From an uncultured Streptococcus sp. (GTDB lineage Bacteria > Bacillota > Bacilli > Lactobacillales > Streptococcaceae), in assembly GCA_916048145.1 (NCBI GenBank), contig CAJZGT010000006.1, positions 1 to 22,324 on the forward strand: a stretch of DNA of 22,324 bases. Direction: 5' to 3'. The first letter of the stretch is position 1. Each line of letters begins with the position of its first letter. A model generated the notes under the pieces. The model had not been told where the DNA came from. It saw only the letters and a list, made by a program, of their open reading frames with translations, and ran no database searches. The position numbers and the translations under genes were made by a program. Below, one piece after another: positions 14,640 to 22,324 of this stretch.

Positions 14640-15585
14640 AAGCAAACATACCAAGCTCTTCTGGATTCTCATTATTCTTGCCATCGGAGCTTGCCTTCTC
14701 TACTTTTGGCCCATCACTCACTTGTCAGCCTTTGCTTGGAAGTTGCGTTCCCAAAAAATCATCGTTTATCTCTTGGTAGCCATCGCGACTGGGATTTCGA
14801 CCATTAGTTTTCAAACCCTGACGGAAAATCGCTTTCTGACGCCAAGTATTTTAGGAATCGAATCCTTCTACGTCCTACTGCAAACTCTACTACTGGTTTT
14901 TGAAAGCAAATTTCTACAGCTTGAAAAGTCTCCTATCTTAGAATTTCTAGTCTTGCTTATGCTTCAATCCCTCTTCTTTCTTGCCTTACAAGGCTACTTG
15001 AAGACGCTGATGAAACAAGATTTGGTCTTCATCCTGCTGATTTGTCTAGCCCTCGGAAGTCTCTTTCGAAATATCAGTACCTTCCTTCAGGTCCTGATGG
15101 ATCCAAACGAATACGATAAACTGCAGAACAGTCTCTTTGCCTCCTTTCAACATCTCAACACTTCCATCCTAGCCATCAGTTCTCTGATTATCCTTGCTTT
15201 GACCATCTTTTTCTTTCGGAAAGCAGTCATTCTGGATGTCTTGCATCTGCAAAGAGAAACAGCTCAGATATTGGGGCTCGATGTGGAAAAAGAACAGAAA
15301 GAGCTCCTCTGGGGTATCGTACTTTTAACTTCAACGGCCACTGCCCTGGTAGGACCTATGGCCTTCTTCGGTTTTATGTTGGCCAACCTCACCTACCTAA
15401 TCGTCAAAGACTATCGACATAAGTTACTCTTTATAGTGGCTATTCTGGTCGGATTTATCAGTTTGACCTTGGGGCAGGCCCTGATTGAACGAGTATTTGC
15501 GCTGGAAATTCGCATCAGCATGATCATCGAGAGCGTAGGTGGTCTCTTATTCTTTATCTTACTCTACAGGAGGGCGCGTCAGTGA
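14629..15585 (+). CDS. piuC: Iron-siderophore ABC transporter permease 2 (FecCD family)
   Basis: This is the second permease of the heterodimeric membrane channel. It is diverged from the first but keeps the FecCD plan: ENRFLTPSILGIESFYVLLQ (equivalent of the NPLAxP-LG region), HLQRETAQILGLDVEK before the fifth or sixth span, and ALVGPMAFFGFMLANLTYLIV for the ATPase contact. From the ATG at 14629 it has 318 residues. This start has GGAGAGGGGG eight bases upstream and overlaps the previous gene by 11 bp. A longer frame from 14581 would overlap by 59 bp and lacks a ribosome site. Its stop overlaps the GTG start of the ATPase gene. Confidence 0.88.
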   Translation: MQSKSKHTKLFWILIILAIGACLLYFWPITHLSAFAWKLRSQKIIVYLLVAIATGISTISFQTLTENRFLTPSILGIESFYVLLQTLLLVFESKFLQLEKSPILEFLVLLMLQSLFFLALQGYLKTLMKQDLVFILLICLALGSLFRNISTFLQVLMDPNEYDKLQNSLFASFQHLNTSILAISSLIILALTIFFFRKAVILDVLHLQRETAQILGLDVEKEQKELLWGIVLLTSTATALVGPMAFFGFMLANLTYLIVKDYRHKLLFIVAILVGFISLTLGQALIERVFALEIRISMIIESVGGLLFFILLYRRARQ

Positions 15586-16334
15586 AACTGGAAAACATTG
15601 ACAAATCCATTCAAAAACAGGATATTTTGCAAGGTATTACGCTTGAAGTCAGTCCTCAGAAACTGACAGCATTCATTGGTCCAAATGGTGCTGGAAAATC
15701 GACTCTCCTCTCCATCATGAGCAGACTGACCAAGAAAGATCAGGGAATTCTCAGTATCAAAGGCCGTGAAATCGAGAGTTGGAATTCACAAGAACTGGCT
15801 CAAGAACTGACTATCCTAAAGCAGAAAATCAATTACCAAGCCAAATTGACGGTGGAAGAACTGGTCAGTTTTGGACGTTTTCCCTACAGCCGAGGTCGAC
15901 TTAGATCAGAAGACTGGGAAAAAATCCGAGAAACTCTGGACTATCTGGAACTGACAGACTTAAAAGACCGCTACATCGATAGCCTGTCTGGGGGACAACT
16001 CCAGCGCGTCTTTATCGCTATGGTACTGGCCCAGGATACAGACTTTATCTTGCTGGACGAACCACTCAACAATCTCGATATCAAGCAAAGTGTCAGTATG
16101 ATGCAGATTCTCAAGCGACTGGTGGAGGAACTCGGAAAGACAATTATCATCGTCCTCCACGATATCAACATGGCCAGTCAGTATGCAGATGAAATTGTCG
16201 CCTTTAAGGACGGTCAAGTCTTTAGCAAGGGAAGAACAGATCAAATCATGCAGGCTGACCTACTCAGTCAACTCTATGAGATTCCCATCACGCTGGCTGA
16301 TATCAATGGCAAAAAGATCTGCATCTATAGCTAG
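15582..16334 (+). CDS. piuD: Iron-siderophore ABC transporter ATP-binding protein (FecE type)
   Basis: This 250-residue ATPase drives the two permeases. It shows Walker A GPNGAGKS at 33-40, a Q-loop near Q81, signature LSGGQ at 135-139 followed by QRV, Walker B FILLDE at 155-160, D-loop NNLD at 163-166 and the switch histidine in VLHDI at 193. The start is a GTG that overlaps the previous stop as GTGA, with AGGAGG eight to ten bases upstream, so translation is coupled. The order permease, permease, ATPase, binding protein is that of the piu locus. Confidence 0.93.
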   Translation: MKLENIDKSIQKQDILQGITLEVSPQKLTAFIGPNGAGKSTLLSIMSRLTKKDQGILSIKGREIESWNSQELAQELTILKQKINYQAKLTVEELVSFGRFPYSRGRLRSEDWEKIRETLDYLELTDLKDRYIDSLSGGQLQRVFIAMVLAQDTDFILLDEPLNNLDIKQSVSMMQILKRLVEELGKTIIIVLHDINMASQYADEIVAFKDGQVFSKGRTDQIMQADLLSQLYEIPITLADINGKKICIYS

Positions 16335-16365
16335 CAACTCAGAAACTCGAGTTAGAAGAAACTTT

Positions 16366-16392
16366 GTCTCTTAGTCAATAAAACCTAGAGAC
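16366..16392 (+). promoter_or_regulatory. Hairpin between piuD and piuA
   Basis: GTCTCT-T-AG pairs with CTAGAGAC (8 bp with one bulge, 10-base loop) in the 95-bp gap between the ATPase and binding-protein genes. There is no T-run after it, so it is not a normal terminator. It could mark an RNA processing point that sets the level of the lipoprotein message. Confidence 0.35.
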
Positions 16393-16429
16393 TCCCTAAA
16401 TCGTTATCACATTTTAAAAAGGAGAAATC

Positions 16430-17401
16430 ATGAAAACATCCCTTAAACTTTACCTCACTGCCCTAATAGCTAGTTTCTTGCTCCTACTTGGTGCATGTAG
16501 TACAAACACAAACTCAAGCACTAGTAAGTCGGAAACAAGCAGCTCTGCTCCAACAGAAGTGACTATTAAAAGCTCACTAGACGAAGTCAAACTTTCAAAA
16601 GTTCCTGAAAAAATTGTTACCTTTGACCTCGGTGCTGCGGATACTATTCGCGCTTTAGGTTTTGAAAAGAATATCGTGGGAATGCCTACAAAAACAGTAC
16701 CAACCTATCTCAAAGACCTAGCTGGAAAAGTTAAAAATGTTGGTTCTATGGTTGAGCCAGATTTAGAAGCCATTGCCGCCCTTGAGCCTGATTTGATTAT
16801 TGCTTCCCTACGTACACAAAAATTCGTAGACAAATTCAAAGAAATCGCTCCAACCGTTCTCTTCCAAGCAAGCAAGGACGACTACTGGACTTCAACTAAA
16901 ACTAACATTGAATCCTTAGCAAGTGCCTTCGGCGAAACAGGTACACAGAAAGCCAAGGAAGAATTGGCTAAGCTAGACAAGAACATCCAAGAAGTCGCTA
17001 CTAAAAATGAAAGTTCTGACAAAAAAGCCCTCGCGATTCTCCTCAATGAAGGAAAAATGGCTGCCTTTGGTGCCCAATCTCGTTTCTCTTTCTTGTACCA
17101 AACCTTGAAATTCAAGCCAACTGATACTCAATTTGAAGATTCTCGTCACGGACAAGAAGTCAGCTTTGAAAGTGTCAAAGAAATCAATCCTGATATCCTC
17201 TTTGTTATCAACCGTACCCTTGCCATCGGTGGTGACAACTCAAGCAACGATGGCGTCCTAGAAAATGCCCTTATCGCTGAAACACCTGCCGCTAAAAATG
17301 GCAAGATCATCCAACTAACACCAGACCTCTGGTATCTAAGCGGAGGCGGACTTGAATCAACCAAACTCATGATTGAAGACGCACAAAAAGGCTTGAAATA
17401 A
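16430..17401 (+). CDS. piuA: Iron-siderophore substrate-binding lipoprotein
   Basis: This 323-residue lipoprotein is the receptor of the transporter. It has a lysine-bearing signal peptide with lipobox L-G-A-C (lipidated Cys23), a Ser/Thr-rich linker to about residue 45, then a class III periplasmic-binding fold. That fold contains EKIVTFDLGAADTIRALGF, MVEPDLEAIAALEPDLIIA and the second-lobe segments ALAILLNEGKMAAFG and INPDILFVINRT. Pneumococcal PiuA binds catechol-type and haem iron compounds (family knowledge). The ATG follows AAGGAG. It is the last gene of the operon, 95 bp behind the ATPase gene. The long hairpin at 17536-17592 terminates it, with a RUP in between. Confidence 0.93.
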   Translation: MKTSLKLYLTALIASFLLLLGACSTNTNSSTSKSETSSSAPTEVTIKSSLDEVKLSKVPEKIVTFDLGAADTIRALGFEKNIVGMPTKTVPTYLKDLAGKVKNVGSMVEPDLEAIAALEPDLIIASLRTQKFVDKFKEIAPTVLFQASKDDYWTSTKTNIESLASAFGETGTQKAKEELAKLDKNIQEVATKNESSDKKALAILLNEGKMAAFGAQSRFSFLYQTLKFKPTDTQFEDSRHGQEVSFESVKEINPDILFVINRTLAIGGDNSSNDGVLENALIAETPAAKNGKIIQLTPDLWYLSGGGLESTKLMIEDAQKGLK

Positions 17402-17416
17402 GCAACTTCAAACTCA

Positions 17417-17518
17417 TACTCTTCGAAAATCTCTTCAAACCACGTCAACGTCGCCTTGCCGTACTCAAGTACAGCCTGCGGCTAGTTTCCTAGTTTGCTC
17501 TTTGATTTTCATTGAGTA
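17417..17518 (-). repeat. RUP-like element, copy 3 (behind piuA)
   Basis: This 102-bp unit runs from TACTCTTCGAAAATC to CATTGAGTA, in the same orientation as copy 2 and with only a few differences from it. It starts 15 bp after the piuA stop, between the gene and its terminator. Confidence 0.85.
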
Positions 17519-17535
17519 TCAACTAACATCTTTAC

Positions 17536-17592
17536 ATGATAAAACGCATCCTATCAGACTTACTCAAACCTGATAGGATGCGTTTTTATCAT
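17536..17592. terminator. Long bidirectional terminator between piuA and yidD
   Basis: A 22-bp stem (17536-17557 with 17570-17592, one extra T) closes a 12-base loop, with T-runs on both strands. It serves the convergent piu and rdgB-yidD operons. Confidence 0.9.
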
Positions 17593-17616
17593 TAACTAAA
17601 ATATTTTTGCCCAACC

Positions 17617-17859
17617 TCATTCCCCTTCTTGATTCCGTTTGAGTGAAAAATGGTCTGGGACGGGGTCCTTACCTGTTTTCGACCAGGGATGGCAACGTAA
17701 AATCCGAGACAAACCCATCAAAACACCCTTGAAGCCATGTTTTTCAATAGCCTGAATCATGTAGTTGGAACAAGTCGGCTCAAAGCGACAAGAGGGTGGA
17801 AAGGCTGGTGAGATAAAACGTTGGTAAAAGCGCACAGGCGCTATTAAAATTCGTTTCAT
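17617..17859 (-). CDS. yidD: Membrane protein insertion efficiency factor YidD
   Basis: This 80-residue protein is of the usual YidD length. It shows the family hallmarks: an amphipathic N-terminus ([20 protein letters not shown]), the cysteine motif [11 protein letters not shown], and ILRCHPW before a short basic tail. YidD assists YidC-dependent membrane insertion at the inner membrane face. It is the last gene of the operon, and its ATG shares one base with the rluB stop (TAATG). Confidence 0.93.
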   Translation of the reverse strand: MKRILIAPVRFYQRFISPAFPPSCRFEPTCSNYMIQAIEKHGFKGVLMGLSRILRCHPWSKTGKDPVPDHFSLKRNQEGE

Positions 17860-18581
17860 TATTTCTTGGTTACAGCCATGGTATGTAGTTGGCTGATTTC
17901 TTTTTTGTTAAGACGACGGGATTCTCCTGGACGGAGTCCTGTCAAGTCTAGATGTCCAAAACTGGTTCGTGACAACTTGTCCACTTGGAGACCGACAGCT
18001 TCAAACATTTTTTTAACCTGATGGTTGCGCCCTTCATGGATAGTCAACTGCACCACAGAGCGATTTTTGACTGGATCCACTTTGAGAATTTCATAAATAG
18101 CTGGCTTAGTTTTCTTGCCATCAATCTCAAGTCCACGGGTCAAGGGGCGGAGATTATCCTTATTGGCAACACCTTTAACACGCGCGACATAAACCTTGTC
18201 AATCTCATTACGAGGGTGAATCATTTCATCCGTAAAATCCCCGTCATTGGTCAAAATCAAGACTCCTGATGTATCCCAGTCCAAACGACCTACAGGGTAG
18301 ATGCGCTCTTTCACGTTGGGCAAGAGGTCGACAACCGTCTTGCGGCCCTTGTCATCTGTCACACTGGAAATGACACCGCGTGGTTTGTTAAGCAGATAAT
18401 AGACCTTTTCTTCGTTATAGATAGGTTGACCTTCAACTTCGACCTTGTCGCCTGACTTGATAGTGGTTGCTAGTTCACGTACCACTTGGCCGTTAACCGT
18501 CACCAAGCCTTGCTTGATCAACTCTTCTGCTTTTCTCCTACTGGCCACACCTGCGTGGGCAATATACTTATTGATTCTCAT
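17859..18581 (-). CDS. rluB: 23S rRNA pseudouridine synthase, RluB/RsuA family
   Basis: This 240-residue protein begins with an S4 RNA-binding domain (residues 1-60, [21 protein letters not shown]). The RsuA-type catalytic domain follows, with NKPRGVISS at 65-73 and [17 protein letters not shown] at 98-114, D101 being the catalytic aspartate. Further motifs are KVYVARVKG and [15 protein letters not shown]. It should isomerise a uridine of 23S rRNA (position 2605 in E. coli RluB). Its start overlaps scpB by 14 bp. Pairing with scpAB is common in Firmicutes. Confidence 0.93.
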   Translation of the reverse strand: MRINKYIAHAGVASRRKAEELIKQGLVTVNGQVVRELATTIKSGDKVEVEGQPIYNEEKVYYLLNKPRGVISSVTDDKGRKTVVDLLPNVKERIYPVGRLDWDTSGVLILTNDGDFTDEMIHPRNEIDKVYVARVKGVANKDNLRPLTRGLEIDGKKTKPAIYEILKVDPVKNRSVVQLTIHEGRNHQVKKMFEAVGLQVDKLSRTSFGHLDLTGLRPGESRRLNKKEISQLHTMAVTKK

Positions 18582-19137
18582 CTTCTTCTATCCTTTCACC
18601 AAATAATTGGCTTTCTTGAGCTTGAATCTCAAGCTCATCAATCACTGGCAATTCTTCTAAATGGTTTATCCCCATATAATCTAGGAAATAATCCGTAGTA
18701 ACATAGAGGTTGGGGCGACCCAACACTTCTTTTTTCCCGTCTTCTTTGATTAGGTCAAAAGCCTGCAACTTTGCCAAAGCCCCACTCGAGTTGACCCCAC
18801 GGATGGCATCAATCTCTATCCGTGTGATGGGTTGCTTGTAGGCAATGATGGACAAGGTCTCAAGAGCTGCCCGAGACAAGCTCTGATTGATAGGCGCCTT
18901 GGAATATTCCTTCAAAATCTCTGAAAACTGAGGCTTGGTCACCAATCTATAAGCACCACCAGTCTCAATCAGAGCCAAACTGAAATCTGGGTCCTTTTCA
19001 TACTTCTGGGCTAATTTTTCTAAACTCTGTTGGATGCCTGTCGGTGGCAGATAGAGGAGTTCAGCTAACTGGCGGACTCTAATCCCATCTTCACCCGCTA
19101 CAAACAAGAGCGCTTCTATTTTTGCTAAAGTACTCAT
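18568..19137 (-). CDS. scpB: Segregation and condensation protein B
   Basis: This 189-residue protein has two winged-helix domains, with [25 protein letters not shown] at the start, [31 protein letters not shown] in the middle, and [18 protein letters not shown] at 146-163. The C-terminal tail is acidic. ScpB dimers bind ScpA and control the SMC-ScpAB complex that compacts and segregates the chromosome. It lies 18 bp behind scpA and overlaps rluB. Confidence 0.96.
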   Translation of the reverse strand: MSTLAKIEALLFVAGEDGIRVRQLAELLYLPPTGIQQSLEKLAQKYEKDPDFSLALIETGGAYRLVTKPQFSEILKEYSKAPINQSLSRAALETLSIIAYKQPITRIEIDAIRGVNSSGALAKLQAFDLIKEDGKKEVLGRPNLYVTTDYFLDYMGINHLEELPVIDELEIQAQESQLFGERIEEDENQ

Positions 19138-19155
19138 CTTTCCTCTCTATCAAGT

Positions 19156-19884
19156 CTAGCTTTGGGCCACTTGACTTTCTTCCTTCTTTTCCATGAGATA
19201 GATATCTCCGAAACTCTCCTCTTGCACGAGGATTAGTTCCTGAGTTTTGATTAACTCTAAGGTCGCCAAAAAGAGGGTAATGACCTCTTGGACATTCTGG
19301 GCTTCCTTGAACAAATCCTGCAAGCGCAATTGGTCTCGTTCAGTCAAGGACTCTTTTACGATGACCATCATGTCCTCAATCTTATACTCATCTCGCAGGA
19401 TGGTCGTGTGGTTCTGAGCGAACTCCTCTTTTTTCTTGGCTAGGATATTTGAAAAAGCCAAAAAGAGGTCAATGGTCGTCTTGTCATGCACAAGCTCCGC
19501 ATCTTCGTAAATCAACTCTGTCGGTGCTTTAGAATAATACTGGGCCCGTTCTTGGTGCTTGGCTTCCAAGTGCTCACCCAAGAGCTTGAACTTGCGGTAT
19601 TCTTCGATTTGAGAGAGAAGATCCTGCTCTAGATCGTCCTCCAAGTCGGTCACTTCTGCTACCTTTGGAAGGAGTTTGCGGCTCTTAATCAGCATGAGCT
19701 GACTGGCCATAACCATGTACTCACCCGTCACTTCCAGACGCATAGCCTGCAGGGTTGAGACATAGGCTAGATACTGTTCGATGACTTCCGTAATGGGCAC
19801 ATCGTAGATATCCATCTGATACTTAGAAACCAGGTGCAAAAGCAAATCCAGGGGTCCTTCAAAATCTTTTAATTTAATATCCAT
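19156..19884 (-). CDS. scpA: Segregation and condensation protein A (kleisin)
   Basis: This 242-residue kleisin opens with [38 protein letters not shown], the N-terminal helical domain that binds the SMC neck. A central acidic stretch ([24 protein letters not shown]) binds ScpB. The C-terminal winged helix ([30 protein letters not shown]) closes on the SMC head. Its ATG shares one base with the stop of the XerD-like gene (TAATG), so the two are coupled. Confidence 0.96.
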   Translation of the reverse strand: MDIKLKDFEGPLDLLLHLVSKYQMDIYDVPITEVIEQYLAYVSTLQAMRLEVTGEYMVMASQLMLIKSRKLLPKVAEVTDLEDDLEQDLLSQIEEYRKFKLLGEHLEAKHQERAQYYSKAPTELIYEDAELVHDKTTIDLFLAFSNILAKKKEEFAQNHTTILRDEYKIEDMMVIVKESLTERDQLRLQDLFKEAQNVQEVITLFLATLELIKTQELILVQEESFGDIYLMEKKEESQVAQS

Positions 19885-20624
19885 TATCTATATTTTTCTA
19901 AGGTCAGGACTGTTTTTAATCCTAATTTTTTTGCAATTTCGTACAAATCGATCTTCTTTTCTATCTGTCTTAGAATGAACTGTTCCCGTAAGGCTTGAGC
20001 TGATAAGGATGGAAAACCTTTCTCCTTGACAAAATACTCTAGCTGACGGAAGGCCCACTGACGGGAATAGGCTTTCCCTCCCCTTTCAAAGAGATAGGTC
20101 TGCCCCATCAAGGGTTCCAATTCTGAAAGCAAGGTCGTGGGAATAGTGACAATCCTCTGTTGGGAAGCCTTATTGATTCGCAGCACCTGAAAATCCAGAT
20201 TGATATCCGCAACCTTGAGAGCCAAAATCTCACTCGGCAAGAGCCCTATTTCCAAGATAAGAAGCGCCAGCAAGCGTCCTTCTGGATAATTACTTTCCTG
20301 CCAAAAAGAGTCTAGGTCTAAGAGTTCCGGCTTTTCGGTCTTCTTTTCAGCTTGTTTGGCTAATTCCAAACGGTAAAAGCTTTCCACTTCCCCTTTTTGA
20401 TAGAGAAAGTAGAGAAATTGGTTACAGGCCGAAATCTTCCGCTTTTGAGCGCTGATTTTTAGATTGACTAGCTGGGCTTGGTAAATCTTGAGACTAGTCT
20501 CCGAAATCCGCCCACCTACAATATCTAAAAATTGCTCCAAATCATACTTATAGGACTGCTTAGAATTGGCAGATAAACCCTGCTTTCCCTCTAAGAAATC
20601 TGAAATCCTGTCTCTCATTTGCAT
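19884..20624 (-). CDS. XerD-like protein with degenerate tyrosine-recombinase active site
   Basis: This 246-residue protein has the layout of a tyrosine recombinase: a SAM-like N-terminal domain (residues 1-90) and a catalytic-fold domain (100-246). The active site is mostly missing. The first arginine (GLR-SE) is Leu129 in GLLPSE, the HxxR histidine is Gln210, and the LGH histidine is Leu236 in KLGLKTVL. Only R213 and Y245 remain, and the chain ends right after Y245-R246. Streptococci use XerS for dimer resolution, and this XerD-like family always sits beside scpAB. A structural or DNA-binding role is more likely than recombination. The start could be 20624 or the ATG at 20618, which makes an ATGA overlap with cbpB. 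Confidence 0.88.
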   Translation of the reverse strand: MQMRDRISDFLEGKQGLSANSKQSYKYDLEQFLDIVGGRISETSLKIYQAQLVNLKISAQKRKISACNQFLYFLYQKGEVESFYRLELAKQAEKKTEKPELLDLDSFWQESNYPEGRLLALLILEIGLLPSEILALKVADINLDFQVLRINKASQQRIVTIPTTLLSELEPLMGQTYLFERGGKAYSRQWAFRQLEYFVKEKGFPSLSAQALREQFILRQIEKKIDLYEIAKKLGLKTVLTLEKYR

Positions 20625-21076
20625 CGAATCTCATATTCCTTACTAAAGTCATGAAAGAGGGCATTGACAGCCTTGAGGATAGACTTGCGCGTGATAATCC
20701 CTTGGAAAATCCCTGACGCGTCCACAACCGGCAAGAAGGACTCATCTACCAGCTTGTGCAAGACCTCGGTAATGGTAAAATCAGGCGAAACAACCGCTAC
20801 GTCCGTTTTGGTCATATGAACAATATCCGTATCCGCCATGATTTCTTGGCTCAAGTCATGCTCCATCTGATAAGCCATAATATCTCTGAGCCCAATCGTC
20901 CCAACAAACTGTTTTTCATCTGTTACAACAGGAACACGGGTATAGGTCATCTGACTGAGCAAGAGGGTCGCGTGATCCGCATTGTGGGTATCAATCAACA
21001 CAGCTAGATTTTCAGCAGGGGTCAAAAAAGTTTCTTCCTGCCCCAACAAGAAAGTCTCAAACTCCTTGGCAATCAT
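20615..21076 (-). CDS. cbpB: CBS-domain protein, c-di-AMP-binding CbpB type
   Basis: This 153-residue protein consists of two CBS motifs. The first is about residues 17-70 (LAVLIDTHNADHATLLLSQM, TRVPVVTDEKQFVGTIGLRDIM) and the second about 85-140 (DVAVVSPDFTITEVLHKLVDESFLPVVD, FQGIITRKSILKAV). The length and sequence pattern match YkuL/CbpB, which binds cyclic di-AMP and, in Listeria and Bacillus relatives, links it to (p)ppGpp synthesis through Rel. Its start overlaps the phosphodiesterase stop (ATGA). The nucleotide ligand is a family-level inference. Confidence 0.85.
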   Translation of the reverse strand: MIAKEFETFLLGQEETFLTPAENLAVLIDTHNADHATLLLSQMTYTRVPVVTDEKQFVGTIGLRDIMAYQMEHDLSQEIMADTDIVHMTKTDVAVVSPDFTITEVLHKLVDESFLPVVDASGIFQGIITRKSILKAVNALFHDFSKEYEIRCK

Positions 21077-21594
21077 CGGCTAAACTCCTTGGACAAGCCC
21101 GGATACACCTCATGGTCTCGTGTCAAAAAGTCCACTTTGAAATAACTGTCATCAATCTCCACACGAGCATAGAGACATTCTCTGATAGTCCCACGTGGTT
21201 GACTGATAGAACCTGGATTTAGAAAGAGGGTTTTGCCTTCCATCCAAGCGCTTGGCACATGCAAGTGACCATAGAGACAGATATCGGCCTCTTCTTCCTG
21301 AGCCCAGTAGTCCAACTTTTGAAAGTTGAAATTGATGTCAAACAAGTGACCATGAGTTTGGATAATCTTGGTCGAACCAAGCTCGGTCACCAAACGTTCT
21401 GGGTAACCTGCATAGAAGTCCATATTCCCTTTAACAACACGGATGCCTTCCCAAAGGGGAGAATCAGGACGCAGTTCAGAATCGCCGTTATGAAAAACGG
21501 CATCAACTTTGCCTACATAGCGATCACGGATTTCTTCCACAATCAAGCTATCGCCATGAGAATCGCTCATTACAATGATGGTTTGCTTTGCCAT
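21073..21594 (-). CDS. YfcE/MJ0936-type metallophosphodiesterase
   Basis: This 173-residue protein of the calcineurin-like superfamily shows all metal-binding motifs: SDSHGD (D11, H13), HNGDSE (D38), GNMD (N57), THGH (H81) and GHLH (H110, H112). The size and the [10 protein letters not shown] strand match the YfcE/MJ0936 group, which hydrolyses phosphodiesters in vitro with unknown natural substrates. It starts behind GGAGG with a 10-base spacer. The start lies within the last 25 bp of rdgB, and the stop overlaps cbpB. Confidence 0.92.
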   Translation of the reverse strand: MAKQTIIVMSDSHGDSLIVEEIRDRYVGKVDAVFHNGDSELRPDSPLWEGIRVVKGNMDFYAGYPERLVTELGSTKIIQTHGHLFDINFNFQKLDYWAQEEEADICLYGHLHVPSAWMEGKTLFLNPGSISQPRGTIRECLYARVEIDDSYFKVDFLTRDHEVYPGLSKEFSR

Positions 21595-22324
21595 GATGGA
21601 AATACCTCCAAAAGTTTCTTAACGGCTAAGGCACGGTGAGATTGACTATTTTTTTCTTCAAGGGTTAATTCAGCTGAGGACTTGCCTGTCTCTCCTACAA
21701 GGAAGAGAGGGTCATAGCCGAAGCCATTTTCACCCTTGGGTTCAAAGTTAATGTAGCCAGGCCAGTCTGCTTCAACAACCAAGCTTTCCTTGTTTGGACT
21801 GGCTACGACTAGGGTTGTATGGAACTGAGCCGAACGATCCTTGAGTTCAAAGACCATGGCCAATTCGTGCAAGAGTTTGGCATTGTTTTCACGGTCAGTA
21901 GCTCCCACTCCTGCGAAACGAGCTGACCAGACACCTGGCAAGCCACCAAGGACATCGACTTTGAGACCAGAGTCATCTGCCAAAACCATCTTGCCCGTTA
22001 ATTGAGAAATGGTTTCTGCCTTGAGACGGGCATTTTCTTCGAAGGTCATGCCTGTTTCAGCTACTTCAGGCAAGTCAGGATAGTCATTAAGATTTTCCAC
22101 ATCGTAGCCTAGCTTGTCAAAGATAGCTCGGAATTCCTTGGTCTTGCCCTCGTTACGAGTCGCAATCAATAAGGTTTCTCTGACCTTGTTTGTCTCAAAG
22201 AATGTTTCTACATCAACACCTTCTTTAGGCAATTCTACATGCAGGAGTTGCCCATTTTCAACTAAGAGAAAAGCCCCCTGACGTTGGATGACTTCCACAT
22301 TTCGTCCCATTTCTTGGTTGAGGA
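21570..22324 (-). CDS. rdgB: XTP/dITP diphosphatase RdgB with N-terminal extension (5' end outside window)
   Basis: The Ham1 domain starts near [14 protein letters not shown] and includes [36 protein letters not shown] and [11 protein letters not shown]. These are the substrate and metal motifs of house-cleaning nucleotide diphosphatases that remove ITP and XTP. An ATG at 22310 precedes about 45 residues ([12 protein letters not shown]...) that are not part of the Ham1 fold. It has no ribosome site, and the frame stays open (…LNQE-M) to the window edge. Streptococcal RdgB proteins are known to carry a long N-terminal extension of about 120 residues, so the true start is outside the window. 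It is the furthest upstream gene seen of the eight-gene unit. Confidence 0.9.
   Translation of the reverse strand, partial: LNQEMGRNVEVIQRQGAFLLVENGQLLHVELPKEGVDVETFFETNKVRETLLIATRNEGKTKEFRAIFDKLGYDVENLNDYPDLPEVAETGMTFEENARLKAETISQLTGKMVLADDSGLKVDVLGGLPGVWSARFAGVGATDRENNAKLLHELAMVFELKDRSAQFHTTLVVASPNKESLVVEADWPGYINFEPKGENGFGYDPLFLVGETGKSSAELTLEEKNSQSHRALAVKKLLEVFPSWQSKPSL

Noticed and set aside
1..22324. CRISPR arrays, tRNA or rRNA genes, riboswitches, prophage or complete IS elements
   Set aside because: I looked for regular short repeats, cloverleaf-like segments, long structured leaders, integrase or transposase frames and found none. The only recombinase-like protein is the housekeeping XerD-like one.

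Overview
The window looks like chromosomal DNA of a low-GC streptococcus of the mitis/pneumoniae group. The evidence is gene content (a YSIRK/LPNTG-anchored GH85 endoglycosidase, a glnR-glnA pair, Piu-type iron uptake, and an rdgB to yidD operon containing a degenerate XerD-like protein) plus three copies of a roughly 102-bp intergenic repeat that I recognise as the pneumococcal RUP element. I see no phage, CRISPR array, rRNA or tRNA. Both ends of the window cut genes.

Layout. (1) Positions 1-2997 lie on the minus strand: a FUSC-like membrane protein, then glnR-glnA under a clear GlnR-box promoter, a terminator, and a PadR regulator overlapping a DUF2812 gene. The padR promoter is covered by two near-identical operator-like repeats. 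(2) Positions 2998-4908 hold pgk with its terminators and, just downstream, a diverged second copy of the pgk 3' end that is split by a RUP. (3) Positions 4909-9897 encode a 1662-residue cell-wall-anchored endo-beta-N-acetylglucosaminidase (EndoD type), with a perfect cre site on its -35. (4) A divergent Na/phosphate cotransporter gene follows (10235-11866), with a RUP directly behind its stop codon. (5) The glutamyl aminopeptidase gene pepA and a small uncharacterised gene (12069-13449, minus) are divergent from the piuBCDA-like iron-siderophore ABC operon (13680-17401, plus), whose promoter carries a perfect 17-bp inverted repeat. (6) Positions 17617-22324 are one tightly overlapping minus-strand operon: rdgB, phosphodiesterase, cbpB, xerD-like, scpA, scpB, rluB, yidD.

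The genes serve nitrogen assimilation, glycolysis, host N-glycan processing under carbon catabolite control, phosphate and iron uptake, chromosome condensation, and RNA or nucleotide housekeeping. I did not find an obviously new multi-gene system. The less ordinary items are regulatory and evolutionary: the pgk tail remnant whose 12 codon differences are all synonymous, the tandem PadR operator candidates, the cre and palindrome sites at the endoD promoter, the unassigned palindromes at the piu promoter, and the XerD-like protein that lacks most catalytic residues.
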